Origin: Phycisphaeraceae bacterium
Lineage (GTDB): Bacteria > Planctomycetota > Phycisphaerae > Phycisphaerales > Phycisphaeraceae
Assembly: GCA_028277745.1 (NCBI GenBank)
Contig: JANQFR010000085.1
Span: 1-64,000 of the forward strand
Length of the DNA: 64,000 bases
Reading direction: 5' to 3'
Shown: piece by piece, positions 24,144 to 32,851 of the stretch
How the letters are laid out: every line of letters begins with the position of its first letter
Position numbering within the stretch: the stretch's first letter is position 1
Made by a program: the position numbers and the translations under genes
The notes under the pieces: generated by a model
What the model saw: only the letters and a program-made list of their open reading frames with translations
What the model was told of the DNA's origin: nothing
Databases searched by the model: none

Positions 24144-25187
24144 ATGATCGTTGTCATGCAGCCGACCGCCACGCCGACCCAGGTGGCGCACGTGGTTGAC
24201 CTCATCCGCGAGATGGGTCTGAAAGACCACGTCATCGAGGGCACCGACCTGACCGTGGTGGCGGTAATCGGCGACGATCGGAAAAAAGACGGCGCCAAAC
24301 TGGAGCAGGCCCCCGGCGTCGATCGGGTGATGAAAGTGCTCCAGCCCTACAAGATGGCCGCCAGGGAGACCAAACGCGGCGAGACGACGCGGGTGACCGT
24401 GGGGGCGGATTGCGTGTTCGGCGGCAGGCACGTCCCGATCATCGCCGGGCCGTGCAGCGTCGAGGAGGAATCGAAGATCATCGAGGCCGCCCTCGCGGTC
24501 AAGTCCGCCGGCGCCCACGCGTTACGCGGCGGGGCCTTCAAGCCCCGCACCAACCCCTACTCCTTCCAGGGCCACGGTGAAGATGGCCTCAAGATGCTCG
24601 CCGCCGCCCGCGCGGCCACGGGACTGCCCATCGTCACCGAGGTCCTCACCCCCAGCGATGTCGAACTCGTCGCCGAGTACGCCGACTGCCTCCAGATCGG
24701 CACCCGCAACAGCCAGAACTACAAACTTCTCGAAGCCTGCGGAGACCAAGCCAAGCCCGTCCTGCTCAAACGCGGCATGGCCATGACCATCGATGAGTTC
24801 CTCCAGGCGAGCGAATACATCCTCGCCGCGGGCAACCCCAATGTCATCCTCTGCGAACGCGGCATCCGCACCTTCGAAGATCACACCCGCAACACCCTCT
24901 CCCTCTCCGCCGTCCCCGAACTGCACCACCGCACGCACCTGCCCGTCGTGATCGACCCTTCGCACGGCACCGGCCACGCCCGCCTCGTCCCCGACATGGC
25001 CCGCGCCGCGATCGCCGCCGGGTGCGACGGCCTGGCGATCGAGGTTCACCCCGACCCCGAACACGCATTGACCGACGGCGCCCAGTCCATCACCCCTCAG
25101 GTATTGAACGATCTGATGGCGAGCCTGCAGCGCATCGCCGTCGCCGTGGACCGGACCTGCGAGCCCCTGGCCGCGGTGAGCGGATAA
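24144..25187 (+). CDS. aroF: 3-deoxy-7-phosphoheptulonate (DAHP) synthase, type I-beta
   Basis: The protein has 347 aa and catalyses the first step of aromatic amino acid synthesis (erythrose-4-phosphate plus PEP). Residues 1-75 form the ferredoxin-like/ACT-type regulatory domain of TM0343-type enzymes. The barrel carries [60 protein letters not shown] and DPSHGTGHA. An AGGAG lies seven bases before ATG 24144. It appears to be controlled twice: by the leader peptide and terminator upstream, and probably by end-product binding to the N-terminal domain. Confidence 0.94.
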   Translation: MIVVMQPTATPTQVAHVVDLIREMGLKDHVIEGTDLTVVAVIGDDRKKDGAKLEQAPGVDRVMKVLQPYKMAARETKRGETTRVTVGADCVFGGRHVPIIAGPCSVEEESKIIEAALAVKSAGAHALRGGAFKPRTNPYSFQGHGEDGLKMLAAARAATGLPIVTEVLTPSDVELVAEYADCLQIGTRNSQNYKLLEACGDQAKPVLLKRGMAMTIDEFLQASEYILAAGNPNVILCERGIRTFEDHTRNTLSLSAVPELHHRTHLPVVIDPSHGTGHARLVPDMARAAIAAGCDGLAIEVHPDPEHALTDGAQSITPQVLNDLMASLQRIAVAVDRTCEPLAAVSG

Positions 25188-25223
25188 AGCCAATCGCCTC
25201 GCCGCGCCATCGTTGAGAGCGGT

Positions 25224-26003
25224 TTACAGCATCGACCCGTCGCGCGACTGGCTCTCTTCGGGCGTCGTCGGCAGGTGGATGCCGCATTCCTGCTTCAAGC
25301 CGTGGAACCGGCCGGCCCGCTCTTCTTCGCCCTCCCCGATCGGGAAGGTCGAGTGCCAGTCGCCGACCGAGGCGTAGCCCTTCTCGTGGAGCGGGTGGTA
25401 CGGCAGGTCGTGAGTTTTGAGGTAGTTGTGAACGTCGCGCGTGGTCCACGTGAGGATGGGGTGGACCTTGTGCTGGCTGCCCTGCTGAGCGACCTTGTCC
25501 AGCAGGGCCCGGTGGTCCGTCTGATCCTTGCGGAGCCCCGCCAGCCACGCCGTGGCGTGGAGTTCGCTGAGGGCCCGCTGCATCGGCTCGACTTTCCGCA
25601 TCTCGTCGTATCGGGTGAGGTTGGCCAGCCGCTCCTCGTCGGTCGCCCCCTTGTCCCACAACTCGCCGTGGCGGGCGACGAACCACGCGGCGCTTTCCCG
25701 CGGCTGATACGCTTTCAGGTTCAGCCCCAGCCGCTGAGTCAGTTCATCCGCAAAGCGGTACGTTTCAGGAAAATGAAAACCCGTGTCGATGAAGATCACC
25801 GGGATTTCAGGCACGACCCGCGTCACCAGGTGCAGCATTACCGCGGCCTGCACGCCGAAACTGGTGGTCATCACCAGGCCGTCGCCGAACGTCTCCGACG
25901 CCCAGCGGATGACGTCTTCGCTGCTCTTCCCGGCCAGGTCGGCGTTGACCTTGTCCAGGTCGATCGGCGTCGGGGCGGCGTTTTGTACGGGCGCGTCGGG
26001 CAT
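25224..26003 (-). CDS. cysH: Phosphoadenylyl-sulfate reductase
   Basis: The protein has 259 aa and reduces PAPS to sulfite with thioredoxin. Motifs are [14 protein letters not shown] (P-loop-like), [54 protein letters not shown] and the catalytic ECGIH near the C-terminus. The CC...CxxC iron-sulfur cysteines of APS reductases are missing ([10 protein letters not shown] instead of CC-xRKVEP), so PAPS is the expected substrate. ATG 26003 was chosen; an in-frame start 23 codons upstream would add an atypical extension. About 36 amino acids precede the first conserved motif. Confidence 0.9.
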   Translation of the reverse strand: MPDAPVQNAAPTPIDLDKVNADLAGKSSEDVIRWASETFGDGLVMTTSFGVQAAVMLHLVTRVVPEIPVIFIDTGFHFPETYRFADELTQRLGLNLKAYQPRESAAWFVARHGELWDKGATDEERLANLTRYDEMRKVEPMQRALSELHATAWLAGLRKDQTDHRALLDKVAQQGSQHKVHPILTWTTRDVHNYLKTHDLPYHPLHEKGYASVGDWHSTFPIGEGEEERAGRFHGLKQECGIHLPTTPEESQSRDGSML

Positions 26004-26081
26004 GGATCGGGGTCCTGAAAGACAAACCCCCCAAGATAATCGATCATTCCCATCACCGAAAGTCGGCGGCAACAGACCGAC

Positions 26082-26109
26082 TCGACAGCGTCAGGGATTT
26101 GTTTATACT
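26082..26109 (+). promoter_or_regulatory. Promoter of tRNA-Leu
   Basis: TCGACA (26082-26087) and TATACT (26104-26109), 16 bases apart, lie 13 bases before the tRNA 5' end. Each hexamer matches the sigma-70 consensus at five of six positions. Confidence 0.6.
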
Positions 26110-26122
26110 ACATGGCCCGCTT

Positions 26123-26208
26123 GCCCGGATGGCGGAATTGGCAGACGCGCGGCGTTGAGGTCGCCGTGGGAGTAAAATCCCTTGCAGGTTCGACTCCTGT
26201 TCCGGGCA
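26123..26208 (+). tRNA. tRNA-Leu(GAG)
   Basis: An 86-base class II tRNA. The acceptor stem is GCCCGGA/TCCGGGC with A discriminator, the anticodon stem CGGCG/CGCCG holds loop TTGAGGT (anticodon GAG), the long variable arm contains GGGAGTAAAATCCC, and the T-arm is GCAGG-TTCGACT-CCTGT. CCA is not encoded. Confidence 0.95.
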
Positions 26209-26294
26209 TTGGCCATCCCCCCACCGCCTCTCGCTTTCGTGAGGCGACGGGGGCACGACCCGCCGCCCGTCATGCCCGAACGAACGTGATCTCA

Positions 26295-26323
26295 GCGACA
26301 GGTACGGTGCAAGACGTTACAAT
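26295..26323 (+). promoter_or_regulatory. Promoter of tRNA-Cys
   Basis: GCGACA (26295-26300) and TACAAT (26318-26323), 17 bases apart, lie about 33 bases before the tRNA. Confidence 0.5.
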
Positions 26324-26356
26324 ATTAAATTCAACCCGCCGTCGGCTGGGTGAATT

Positions 26357-26440
26357 GGCCGCGTGCCCGAGTGGACTAAGGGGGCGGATTGCAAATCCGC
26401 TAGGCTTTGCCTGTCGTGGGTTCGAATCCCACCGCGGCCT
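26357..26440 (+). tRNA. tRNA-Cys(GCA) with a long, class II variable arm
   Basis: 84 bases. The acceptor stem is GGCCGCG/CGCGGCC, the anticodon stem-loop GCGGA-TTGCAAA-TCCGC gives anticodon GCA, and the T-arm is GTGGG-TTCGAAT-CCCAC. The discriminator is U, the cysteine identity base, not the G of tRNA-Ser. The variable region is 15 bases (26401-26415) and folds as AGGC-TTT-GCCT, and the D-stem is only three pairs (CCC/GGG); both are features of serine-type tRNAs. Classical tRNA-Cys has a 4-5 base variable loop. A T-run follows at once. Confidence 0.88.
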
Positions 26441-26507
26441 TTTTATTTGGTAAGTGCAATAAAGCCGGGCGGGCGTCTTGGATGGCCCTGAGAACCGTAG
26501 GCTTGAT

Positions 26508-27278
26508 TCACAACCGGATACGCAGCCATCGGCCGATCGGCCAGGAAATAAGCAGGCCCCATCCCAAAGCGAAAACGATCCAGCCGTATGTCAGGCCCCA
26601 CCAGCGGCCCGGCGGGTAATCCACGTAAAGATCGATGCCGTGAGCGATACGATACGGCATCGAAGGCTTGCCGACCTCCCCGACATTGAGCCAGCCGCGC
26701 CAGGGCTGGCCGTCTAATTCGCCGCCGACGCGGTATTCACCAGCCTTCTGGGGCAGCAGACGCGCCCAGAGCGAACCGCTGGCCGGGACGCGGACCTGAG
26801 CGGCGATGGAGAGCCCGGGGGTTTTGTCGACAAGGCCGAACGTCGGGACATCCTGGGCCGCGCCGTTCGACGCCGTGGCCCGGACCACGATGTCTTGACC
26901 CACCGTCGCGGGGCCGTGTCCGTAGCGGTTCTGCAGCGTGGGGTAAGCCAGGCCGATGAGCAGCGTACTGAAGAGGCCCAGGGGAATCAGCAACACGAGA
27001 TACCAGAGATTCCCCCAGAGTATCTTCCCCTGCGTCCGCAACACGACCCTCGGGTGCCGACGGTAGAGCAGCATCTGGTGCGAAAGACCCAACAACGTCC
27101 GGCGCGCCGCACGCAACCGCGAGCAGAACCCCAAGAAACGCAGAAAAATGAGAATCAAAAGGGTGAGCAGGGCGCTGACGATCGCCAGTTCCACCCAACG
27201 GTTGATGAAAAAGCCGGCGGGCAGGTGCGCCTGCCCGAGCCGGTCGACGGCATCGATCAATCTATCGATGAAAAGCAT
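26508..27278 (-). CDS. Membrane protein of unknown function, last gene of the phosphodiesterase operon
   Basis: The protein has 256 aa. Two hydrophobic helices lie near the N-terminus (about 28-48 and 89-110), then a soluble segment (about 115-205) with a beta-sandwich look (ATVGQDIVVRATASNG ... GEYRVGGELDGQPW), then a final helix (about 228-248). The topology suggests an anchored extracytoplasmic domain. I do not recognise the family. It follows the ribbon-helix-helix gene by 21 bases and closes a five-gene minus-strand run. Confidence 0.7.
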   Translation of the reverse strand: MLFIDRLIDAVDRLGQAHLPAGFFINRWVELAIVSALLTLLILIFLRFLGFCSRLRAARRTLLGLSHQMLLYRRHPRVVLRTQGKILWGNLWYLVLLIPLGLFSTLLIGLAYPTLQNRYGHGPATVGQDIVVRATASNGAAQDVPTFGLVDKTPGLSIAAQVRVPASGSLWARLLPQKAGEYRVGGELDGQPWRGWLNVGEVGKPSMPYRIAHGIDLYVDYPPGRWWGLTYGWIVFALGWGLLISWPIGRWLRIRL

Positions 27279-27299
27279 CGTTGCAGCCTGTGGTTGGGG

Positions 27300-27503
27300 T
27301 CATTCCAGGTAGCCAAGCCCCTTCATCTTCTGAAGCACCTTTTCTTTGGCGGCGTCATCCGGCGGGCTTTCTCCGCGTGAGCAGTCTTGATCGATCAGAT
27401 GAGCCAGGTATTCCTCGACCGAAGCGTACCCGAGTTCCCGAGCCCGTTGTCGCGCCCGGTGGAGCGTCTCTTTATCGAGACGGATGTTGCGGCCTGAAAA
27501 CAT
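27300..27503 (-). CDS. Small ribbon-helix-helix-like protein with C-terminal LGYLE tail
   Basis: The protein has 67 aa. NIRLDKETLHRARQRA followed by YASVEEYLAHLID is a ribbon-helix-helix pattern (strand, then two helices), normally a DNA-binding dimer. A 12-residue acidic linker leads to a tail KVLQKMKGLGYLE. The same kind of tail closes two other proteins in this window (66 aa at 39202 and 493 aa at 59666). AGGA lies eight bases before ATG 27503. It is positioned between the phosphodiesterase and membrane genes of the operon. Confidence 0.7.
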   Translation of the reverse strand: MFSGRNIRLDKETLHRARQRARELGYASVEEYLAHLIDQDCSRGESPPDDAAKEKVLQKMKGLGYLE

Positions 27504-27523
27504 GAACCATGTCCTTTCATGGA

Positions 27524-29533
27524 TTAACGAAGCGGACGGCCGGTCATGCCGTCTGGCGGCTCCACGCCAAAATCGTTGAGGATCGTGACGGTGACATCCT
27601 GGAGGCGGGCCCGGGTGGCGTTCAGGCGGCGGCTGGAGAGGAGGATGCCCGGCACGGCCCGGTAGTCGACGGCGTGGTGGCCGGAGAACCCGCGGGTGCG
27701 GTCGACGATGGCGCGGACGCCGCCGATGCCGATGACGCTGTCATCGGATGGGCCGTAGGGCGGCCTGTAACCCAGGATCAGATCAGGGGCTTCGTCAAGC
27801 TTGGCGCCGCCGCGCGGGTAGATGTCGGTGGGGCGGTAGACGCTGGCAAAGACCGGATGACCGCGATCGCGCAACGCAAGCAGCTTGCGTCGCAATTCTT
27901 CAACGAGTCGCGGCGCGTCGGCTTCAGACACCGCGCCTTGGGCCTCACGTCCCGCCCGATTCACATAGAGGCCGTTAAAGCCGACAGGATAAGCGCGGGT
28001 GCGAGTCCAGTCCACGCCGTCAAACATCTTGGATCGACTCGGATCAACGCCCGGTTCATAGATGAGGTACCCCTCGCGCCGCAGCCACGTGGTCAGGTTG
28101 AATTCAAGTCGCAGAGACACAAAGCCATGATCGCTCATCACGTAGAGCTCGTCGTTGGGGCCCATGTGTCGCCGCGTCATTCCGACCAGACGGTCCATCT
28201 CCTGATAGAGTTCTTCAACTGCTTGGCCGTGGCGTTGTGCGCCGTCGTTGGTGTGCGCCGGGTGTTCGGGGTCACGGTGGCGCCAGAGCACGTGGCTGTC
28301 CAGATCCGTCGACGAGAAATAAACGAACAGCAGGCCGGGCCGGTCTTGGTCCAGGAGCCGGCGTAGGGCAGCGATTTTTTCGTCGAGCACCAGACGAGAC
28401 TGCTGGCGGTATTCCTCGTCGGAGAACACGCCCTGGGTCACGGCTTTGGTCGCTTCGGACATCCCCTTGGTGTGGTAATAGCCCAGCTCCCGTTGAAGCT
28501 CGATATCGAAATCACCGTCGGCCAGGCCCGCCGTCCGGGGGGCCGGATGAATCGGGGAAACGTACAGGCGGACGTGCTCAGACGCCTGTTGCAGATAGAA
28601 CCGCACGAGGCCGTGGACGGAGTGGACGCCCGGCAACAGCGCGAATTCCACCTCCACCCACGGGCTCCACTCTCCCTCTCGCAGCACGATGGGGGCGCCC
28701 TGCAGCCAGATCGCAGCGGTGCGTTGGTCGGGATCGACATACAACTCAAAAGGGGCTTGAGACGGTTGCGCTTCGGCCGCCCGGCGGAACGGACTGAACG
28801 GCCCATGCAGCGTAGGGCGCTCCTCCCCATGCGCCGAGCGTTCGATCGTGACGACCCCGTCCTGCAGGACCGCCGGGAGAACCCGCCCGCCGCTGACTTT
28901 TCGGTCCCGGTCGGCCGGGTGGGTCGTGATGTAGGTGAACGTGCCGTACGTGCCGGCGACATCGGGGACGCCCATCCCCGCCAGCACGCGTCCGCCGCCT
29001 GGCGTGACGGGGAAGTTGGCCGGCATCTTATAGATCGTGGCGGCGATCCCGTGCGCTTCGAGCACATGCCAGAACGCCTGCCCGTGCCGGAGATTGACCT
29101 GACGCTGCGTCGGCGGCAGCACATAATCGGTCCACGGGATCGGCCACGGCGCCGCGTCCGGGTCCACCACGACACGAGACACCGCGTCCTCCGGCAGGAA
29201 CCCTTTCCGAACCTTGCTCGGGTCGCGGCGCAGGAAGTCAAACACACCGTGCCCGCCGGGATCGGTCCCTGTGATAAAAGTAGACCAAGCCACCGGGCTC
29301 AGCGGCGGCATCGTGGTCTGCAGCGGCAGGAACACGCCTTCCTTGGCAAGCTCGGCGAAATGGGGCAGGTCACCGCGTTTCATCATCCGCCGGGTCAGCA
29401 CGTAGTCCATGCCGTCGAAGCCGAGGACCACGATCCGCCGGTCTGTCGGCTCCGCCGAGTGCGACGCCGTCGTCCAGGCGAAGGACAGGCCGAGGACGCC
29501 CGCCAGGAAGATGCTCCGAATTAAAACGATCAT
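27524..29533 (-). CDS. Exported alkaline-phosphatase-superfamily (type I phosphodiesterase/nucleotide pyrophosphatase-like) enzyme
   Basis: The protein has 669 aa. Residues 1-27 form a signal peptide (SIFLAGVLGLSFAWTTASHSA). The superfamily is shown by VVLGFDGMDY (first metal Asp), the nucleophile region PPLSPVAWSTFITG, the second metal cluster DLDSHVLWRHRD and MSDHGF near residue 460. The nucleophile would be Ser in SPVAW; there is no sulfatase CxPSR motif, so a phosphoester substrate is more likely. The gene overlaps the preceding paralogue by four bases (ATGA). The substrate is unknown. Confidence 0.82.
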   Translation of the reverse strand: MIVLIRSIFLAGVLGLSFAWTTASHSAEPTDRRIVVLGFDGMDYVLTRRMMKRGDLPHFAELAKEGVFLPLQTTMPPLSPVAWSTFITGTDPGGHGVFDFLRRDPSKVRKGFLPEDAVSRVVVDPDAAPWPIPWTDYVLPPTQRQVNLRHGQAFWHVLEAHGIAATIYKMPANFPVTPGGGRVLAGMGVPDVAGTYGTFTYITTHPADRDRKVSGGRVLPAVLQDGVVTIERSAHGEERPTLHGPFSPFRRAAEAQPSQAPFELYVDPDQRTAAIWLQGAPIVLREGEWSPWVEVEFALLPGVHSVHGLVRFYLQQASEHVRLYVSPIHPAPRTAGLADGDFDIELQRELGYYHTKGMSEATKAVTQGVFSDEEYRQQSRLVLDEKIAALRRLLDQDRPGLLFVYFSSTDLDSHVLWRHRDPEHPAHTNDGAQRHGQAVEELYQEMDRLVGMTRRHMGPNDELYVMSDHGFVSLRLEFNLTTWLRREGYLIYEPGVDPSRSKMFDGVDWTRTRAYPVGFNGLYVNRAGREAQGAVSEADAPRLVEELRRKLLALRDRGHPVFASVYRPTDIYPRGGAKLDEAPDLILGYRPPYGPSDDSVIGIGGVRAIVDRTRGFSGHHAVDYRAVPGILLSSRRLNATRARLQDVTVTILNDFGVEPPDGMTGRPLR

Positions 29534-31668
29534 CGCGCCTCTCCTTCACGCGCCACCGCCTCGCGCGGCTGGACCGGGGACCGTGCCGGGCGTTGCGCGG
29601 TTGGTTGCGGGTCGCCGCCTGTGACGGGGCGCAGCAGCGATCGCCCCTGCATCGGCGCCTCCGGCTCGACGCCGAACAGGTCCAGCATGGTGGGAGCGAT
29701 GTCCATTAGGCGTGGGTTGGCGGCGGCGAGCCGCGCGTTGGTCAGCAGCACGCCGGGCACGAGTGCCGGGTCCACGCAATGGTCACCGCTCCAGGCCCGG
29801 ACGTTATCGGCGAAGATCTCGTCAGTCACTTCCCCTTTCGCGCACCGCCAGGAACAGCGGTAGCCCGCTTCGTAACCGATCAGCAGGTCCGGGCCTTCGA
29901 AACGGTACGGGCCGTCCATCTCATCACGAACCACGCAGACCCGGCGGACGGCGGGCCGGGGCGAGCCGTCGGGATCGGCCACGCCATCGTCGCACAACGC
30001 CTCCAGCCCCGAACGCAACTCCGCCAGCAGGCTTTCCAACTCTTCGCCCTTTTCGACAATGCCCTGCGCTTCGCGGCCACGGAGGTTGACATAAATGCCC
30101 GTCAGCCCCAAGGCATAGGCCCGGGTGCGCGACCAGTCGACGTGCTCCAGCCACGGCCCGCTTGTGGTGTGGGGTGTCTGCAGATGCAGATACCCGTGCC
30201 GATGCAGCCAGGCGTTGAGGTCCACGCCTCGGCGGAAGCTCGTAAAACCGTGGTCGGAGATCACCAGCAACATCGCACGTCGAGGCAGGCGCCGCATGCT
30301 TTCGCCGACGAGGTTATCCATCTCGATGTAGAGGCGTTCGAGCGTGTCATCAAAATGACCGTTATGGTCTTTGGGGCGAGCGGGGTGATCGGGTTCGGCA
30401 TACCGCCAGAACATGTGTTGGACCCGGTCGGGCGTGTCGAACACGCAGACCGTTAAGTCATCGGCCTTATTATCCAACGCTCGGAAAAACATTGCTTTAC
30501 GCTCTTGATAAAGGACTCGCGCCTGGTCGAGAAAGGCCTGTTCGTCGACCAGACCATCGTTCAACGAGGCGGTGTCTTCCAGCAGCCCCAGGGTGCCGTA
30601 AGGCCCGATCCGTTTGGCGAGGTAGTCGGCGTAGATTCCCGGGTGGCTGATCTTCATCGCGGGTCGTTCGGGGGTGATCTGGACCGCCGTCATATATAGA
30701 TTGACATACGGTTGTGTAGAGACGAGCCGGAACATGGCCTGCCCACGCACCGTGAGCAAGCCCGCCCGAAACGTGACGGAGACCCACCCGCTCTGCTGGC
30801 CAGCCTTGAGCTGAAAGCGCTCGTCCCCCACCGTGATCCGCAACACATCCCGGCGGGTGAAACGGATCGTCAGCCGCCGGGTCAGCGGTCCGGCGTCCTT
30901 ACGCCACGGGTGCGGCGGGCCGTGGATGTCCGCGTGCGCGACGGCCGAGGCGAACCGGAGCCGGACCACACGGCAATCGCCCTCGGGGGTCACGCCGTCG
31001 GCGGTGGTGAAGAGGGTCGAGACGCCTTGGCTGCCCAACAGGTCGGGGACGCACATGCCAGAGAGCAGGCGCCCGCGGAAGGGCTCCGGCGGAAAAGTGA
31101 TCGGCACGCGGAGCACGGTGACGCTGGCGCCGCTACGACCCAGCGCTCGCCAGAAAGGCGTACCTTTTCGCAGCATCCGCGCTCGCGGCCGACCCAACGG
31201 GATGGTGCGCCGGCCGATCCGGATCCGCCGTCGAGGCTCAACGATGTCGAAGGAACTCAGACACGGCAGATACGTCTTGGGGTCGCGCGTGATGAAGTCG
31301 TAGATGTTATGCCGCGACGCGTCGTTGCCAGTCATGAACGAAGGCCAGGCCGACGGGGTGATCGCCGGCCAGGTCGTTTCCAGTTCCTCAAACGTCCCGG
31401 ATTCGGCGAGGCGGGCCATGTGGGGCAGCTTCCCCGCATCGATCAGCCGCCGAGTGATCTTGGGGTCCAACCCGTCAAGGCCCAAGACCACCGCCTTGCG
31501 GAATCCATAACGGAATCGCAATCGTCGGCCCCGAAGCAACGCGATCAGGGAGGACAGCGGCCAGGTGACGAACACGAGGACCGCGCCAACCAGCGCCATC
31601 AGCAGCGCGACCAGCGACACTGAAATCGCCAGCCCGCCGCCGGGCCCGATGTAACCGAAGATGGTCAA
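29530..31668 (-). CDS. Membrane-anchored alkaline-phosphatase-superfamily enzyme
   Basis: The protein has 712 aa and is a paralogue of the next gene. One or two membrane helices (about 10-45) precede VVLGLDGLDPKITR. The nucleophile region is PAITPSAWPSFMTG (Thr), and later metal-site motifs include DTPDRVQHMFWRY and VISDHGF. The start is TTG 31668 with a GGGAG six bases upstream; no ATG fits the helix. It would act on the outer face of the membrane. The family is typed as predicted AP-superfamily phosphodiesterase/phosphotransferase. The substrate is unknown. Confidence 0.82.
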   Translation of the reverse strand: MTIFGYIGPGGGLAISVSLVALLMALVGAVLVFVTWPLSSLIALLRGRRLRFRYGFRKAVVLGLDGLDPKITRRLIDAGKLPHMARLAESGTFEELETTWPAITPSAWPSFMTGNDASRHNIYDFITRDPKTYLPCLSSFDIVEPRRRIRIGRRTIPLGRPRARMLRKGTPFWRALGRSGASVTVLRVPITFPPEPFRGRLLSGMCVPDLLGSQGVSTLFTTADGVTPEGDCRVVRLRFASAVAHADIHGPPHPWRKDAGPLTRRLTIRFTRRDVLRITVGDERFQLKAGQQSGWVSVTFRAGLLTVRGQAMFRLVSTQPYVNLYMTAVQITPERPAMKISHPGIYADYLAKRIGPYGTLGLLEDTASLNDGLVDEQAFLDQARVLYQERKAMFFRALDNKADDLTVCVFDTPDRVQHMFWRYAEPDHPARPKDHNGHFDDTLERLYIEMDNLVGESMRRLPRRAMLLVISDHGFTSFRRGVDLNAWLHRHGYLHLQTPHTTSGPWLEHVDWSRTRAYALGLTGIYVNLRGREAQGIVEKGEELESLLAELRSGLEALCDDGVADPDGSPRPAVRRVCVVRDEMDGPYRFEGPDLLIGYEAGYRCSWRCAKGEVTDEIFADNVRAWSGDHCVDPALVPGVLLTNARLAAANPRLMDIAPTMLDLFGVEPEAPMQGRSLLRPVTGGDPQPTAQRPARSPVQPREAVAREGEAR

Positions 31669-31744
31669 ACTCGGCTCCCGTTATCCGTCCATCGGGGAGA
31701 TGGCGGATGGCGGTTGTCACACACGCGGCATCGGGGAGTCGGCG

Positions 31745-32575
31745 TCATTTCGTCACGGCCCCTTCCAGGAACGGCACCTCGAACACCTTCTCATGGATGA
31801 TCGGCCCGTGGCCGAAGAACCCGTCTTCCCCAAACAACTCTCCATGGTCGGCGGTCAGGATGACGTGCGTGCCGGCCGGGCATTTATCCAGCAGCCCCCC
31901 CAGCAGCTTGTCGACGTGTTCCACGCATCGCACCTGTTGATCGTGAAGACGCGACATCGTCTGCGGATCGAAGATCGCGACGGCAGAGTCATTCTTCGGA
32001 GAACGATCGAGCCGCTTTAAGACGCCGTGCACCCCGGACACGTGCGGCAGGTCTTGATCGTTCAACATGTACGGATAGTGGGTTTCGCCGAGGTTGAAAA
32101 AGTAAAACCGCGGGCGATCGCCCGGGAACCTGACTTCATCGATCATACCCGGGAAGTCGTTGTGGTCGTCCATCAACCGGTAGTCGTCAAAATCGCGCGA
32201 CAGCAGCGTCATTTCATTGAGCACCGGCAGCGATACGCGCGCTACCGTGTGGTACCCCAACTCGCGGAGCACTTTCGGCAACGAGAGGTCCGGCACAAAC
32301 CGGCTAAAATCAAGCCCGTCGATGCCCAGCCGGCCGCTCCATTGCTTGAAGTCCTCCTTGTAGACCTTGGACGCAAACACGCCCGAAGGGTTACGGTGCG
32401 GCGTCATGCCGATCAAAAACGCGTAATGCGACGGCGCGGTCCAGGAGGCGTAACTGTGGCGCCGCTCCACTTCGGCCTCGTTGGACGCCGCGAACCGATC
32501 GGCCGTGGGGGTGTGAGCACGACGGAAACTGTCGTAGCGGCAACTATCCAGAACGATCCAGACCAGGTTGTTCAT
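31745..32575 (-). CDS. Sulfatase-fold protein with Thr at the nucleophile position
   Basis: The protein has 276 aa, short for a sulfatase, and has no signal peptide. It opens MNNLVWIVLDSCRYDSF (metal Asp). The active-site segment is SYASWTAPSHYAFLIG, with Thr47 where sulfatases have the formylglycine Cys and His instead of Arg (TAPSH versus CxPSR). LTADHGELFGEDGFFGHG supplies the second metal site. Such Thr-type members are usually phosphoglycerol- or phosphoethanolamine-transferase-like or phosphodiesterases. It is the first gene of the minus-strand operon that continues to 26508. Confidence 0.8.
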   Translation of the reverse strand: MNNLVWIVLDSCRYDSFRRAHTPTADRFAASNEAEVERRHSYASWTAPSHYAFLIGMTPHRNPSGVFASKVYKEDFKQWSGRLGIDGLDFSRFVPDLSLPKVLRELGYHTVARVSLPVLNEMTLLSRDFDDYRLMDDHNDFPGMIDEVRFPGDRPRFYFFNLGETHYPYMLNDQDLPHVSGVHGVLKRLDRSPKNDSAVAIFDPQTMSRLHDQQVRCVEHVDKLLGGLLDKCPAGTHVILTADHGELFGEDGFFGHGPIIHEKVFEVPFLEGAVTK

Positions 32576-32851
32576 CGTTCCCCCGTCTCAACATATCCAG
32601 CCCCGGGCGATGAAACCGGTCGGCGAAGCGTGATTTCGGATGGGCCCCAGGCAACAGACACAAAAGGTCCCCGAAAAGACTTGGCGCCAAGCCCGCGCGG
32701 GCCTGATATAATCGAAGCGTAACGTTCGAAAACAACGTGTCAAGACCAATCTGACAACGGGTTGTTTTTCATGACATAAGCACTTGGATGGAGTCTTGTA
32801 CTCGGCCCGCCTGGGTCATTATGCGGCGGACGAGCGCCCGGGGATGGACAC

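Noticed and set aside
32681..32712. TATAAT box upstream of the enzyme at 32852
   Set aside because: The -10 is perfect, but the nearest -35-like hexamer is 20 bases away, so I did not call it a promoter.
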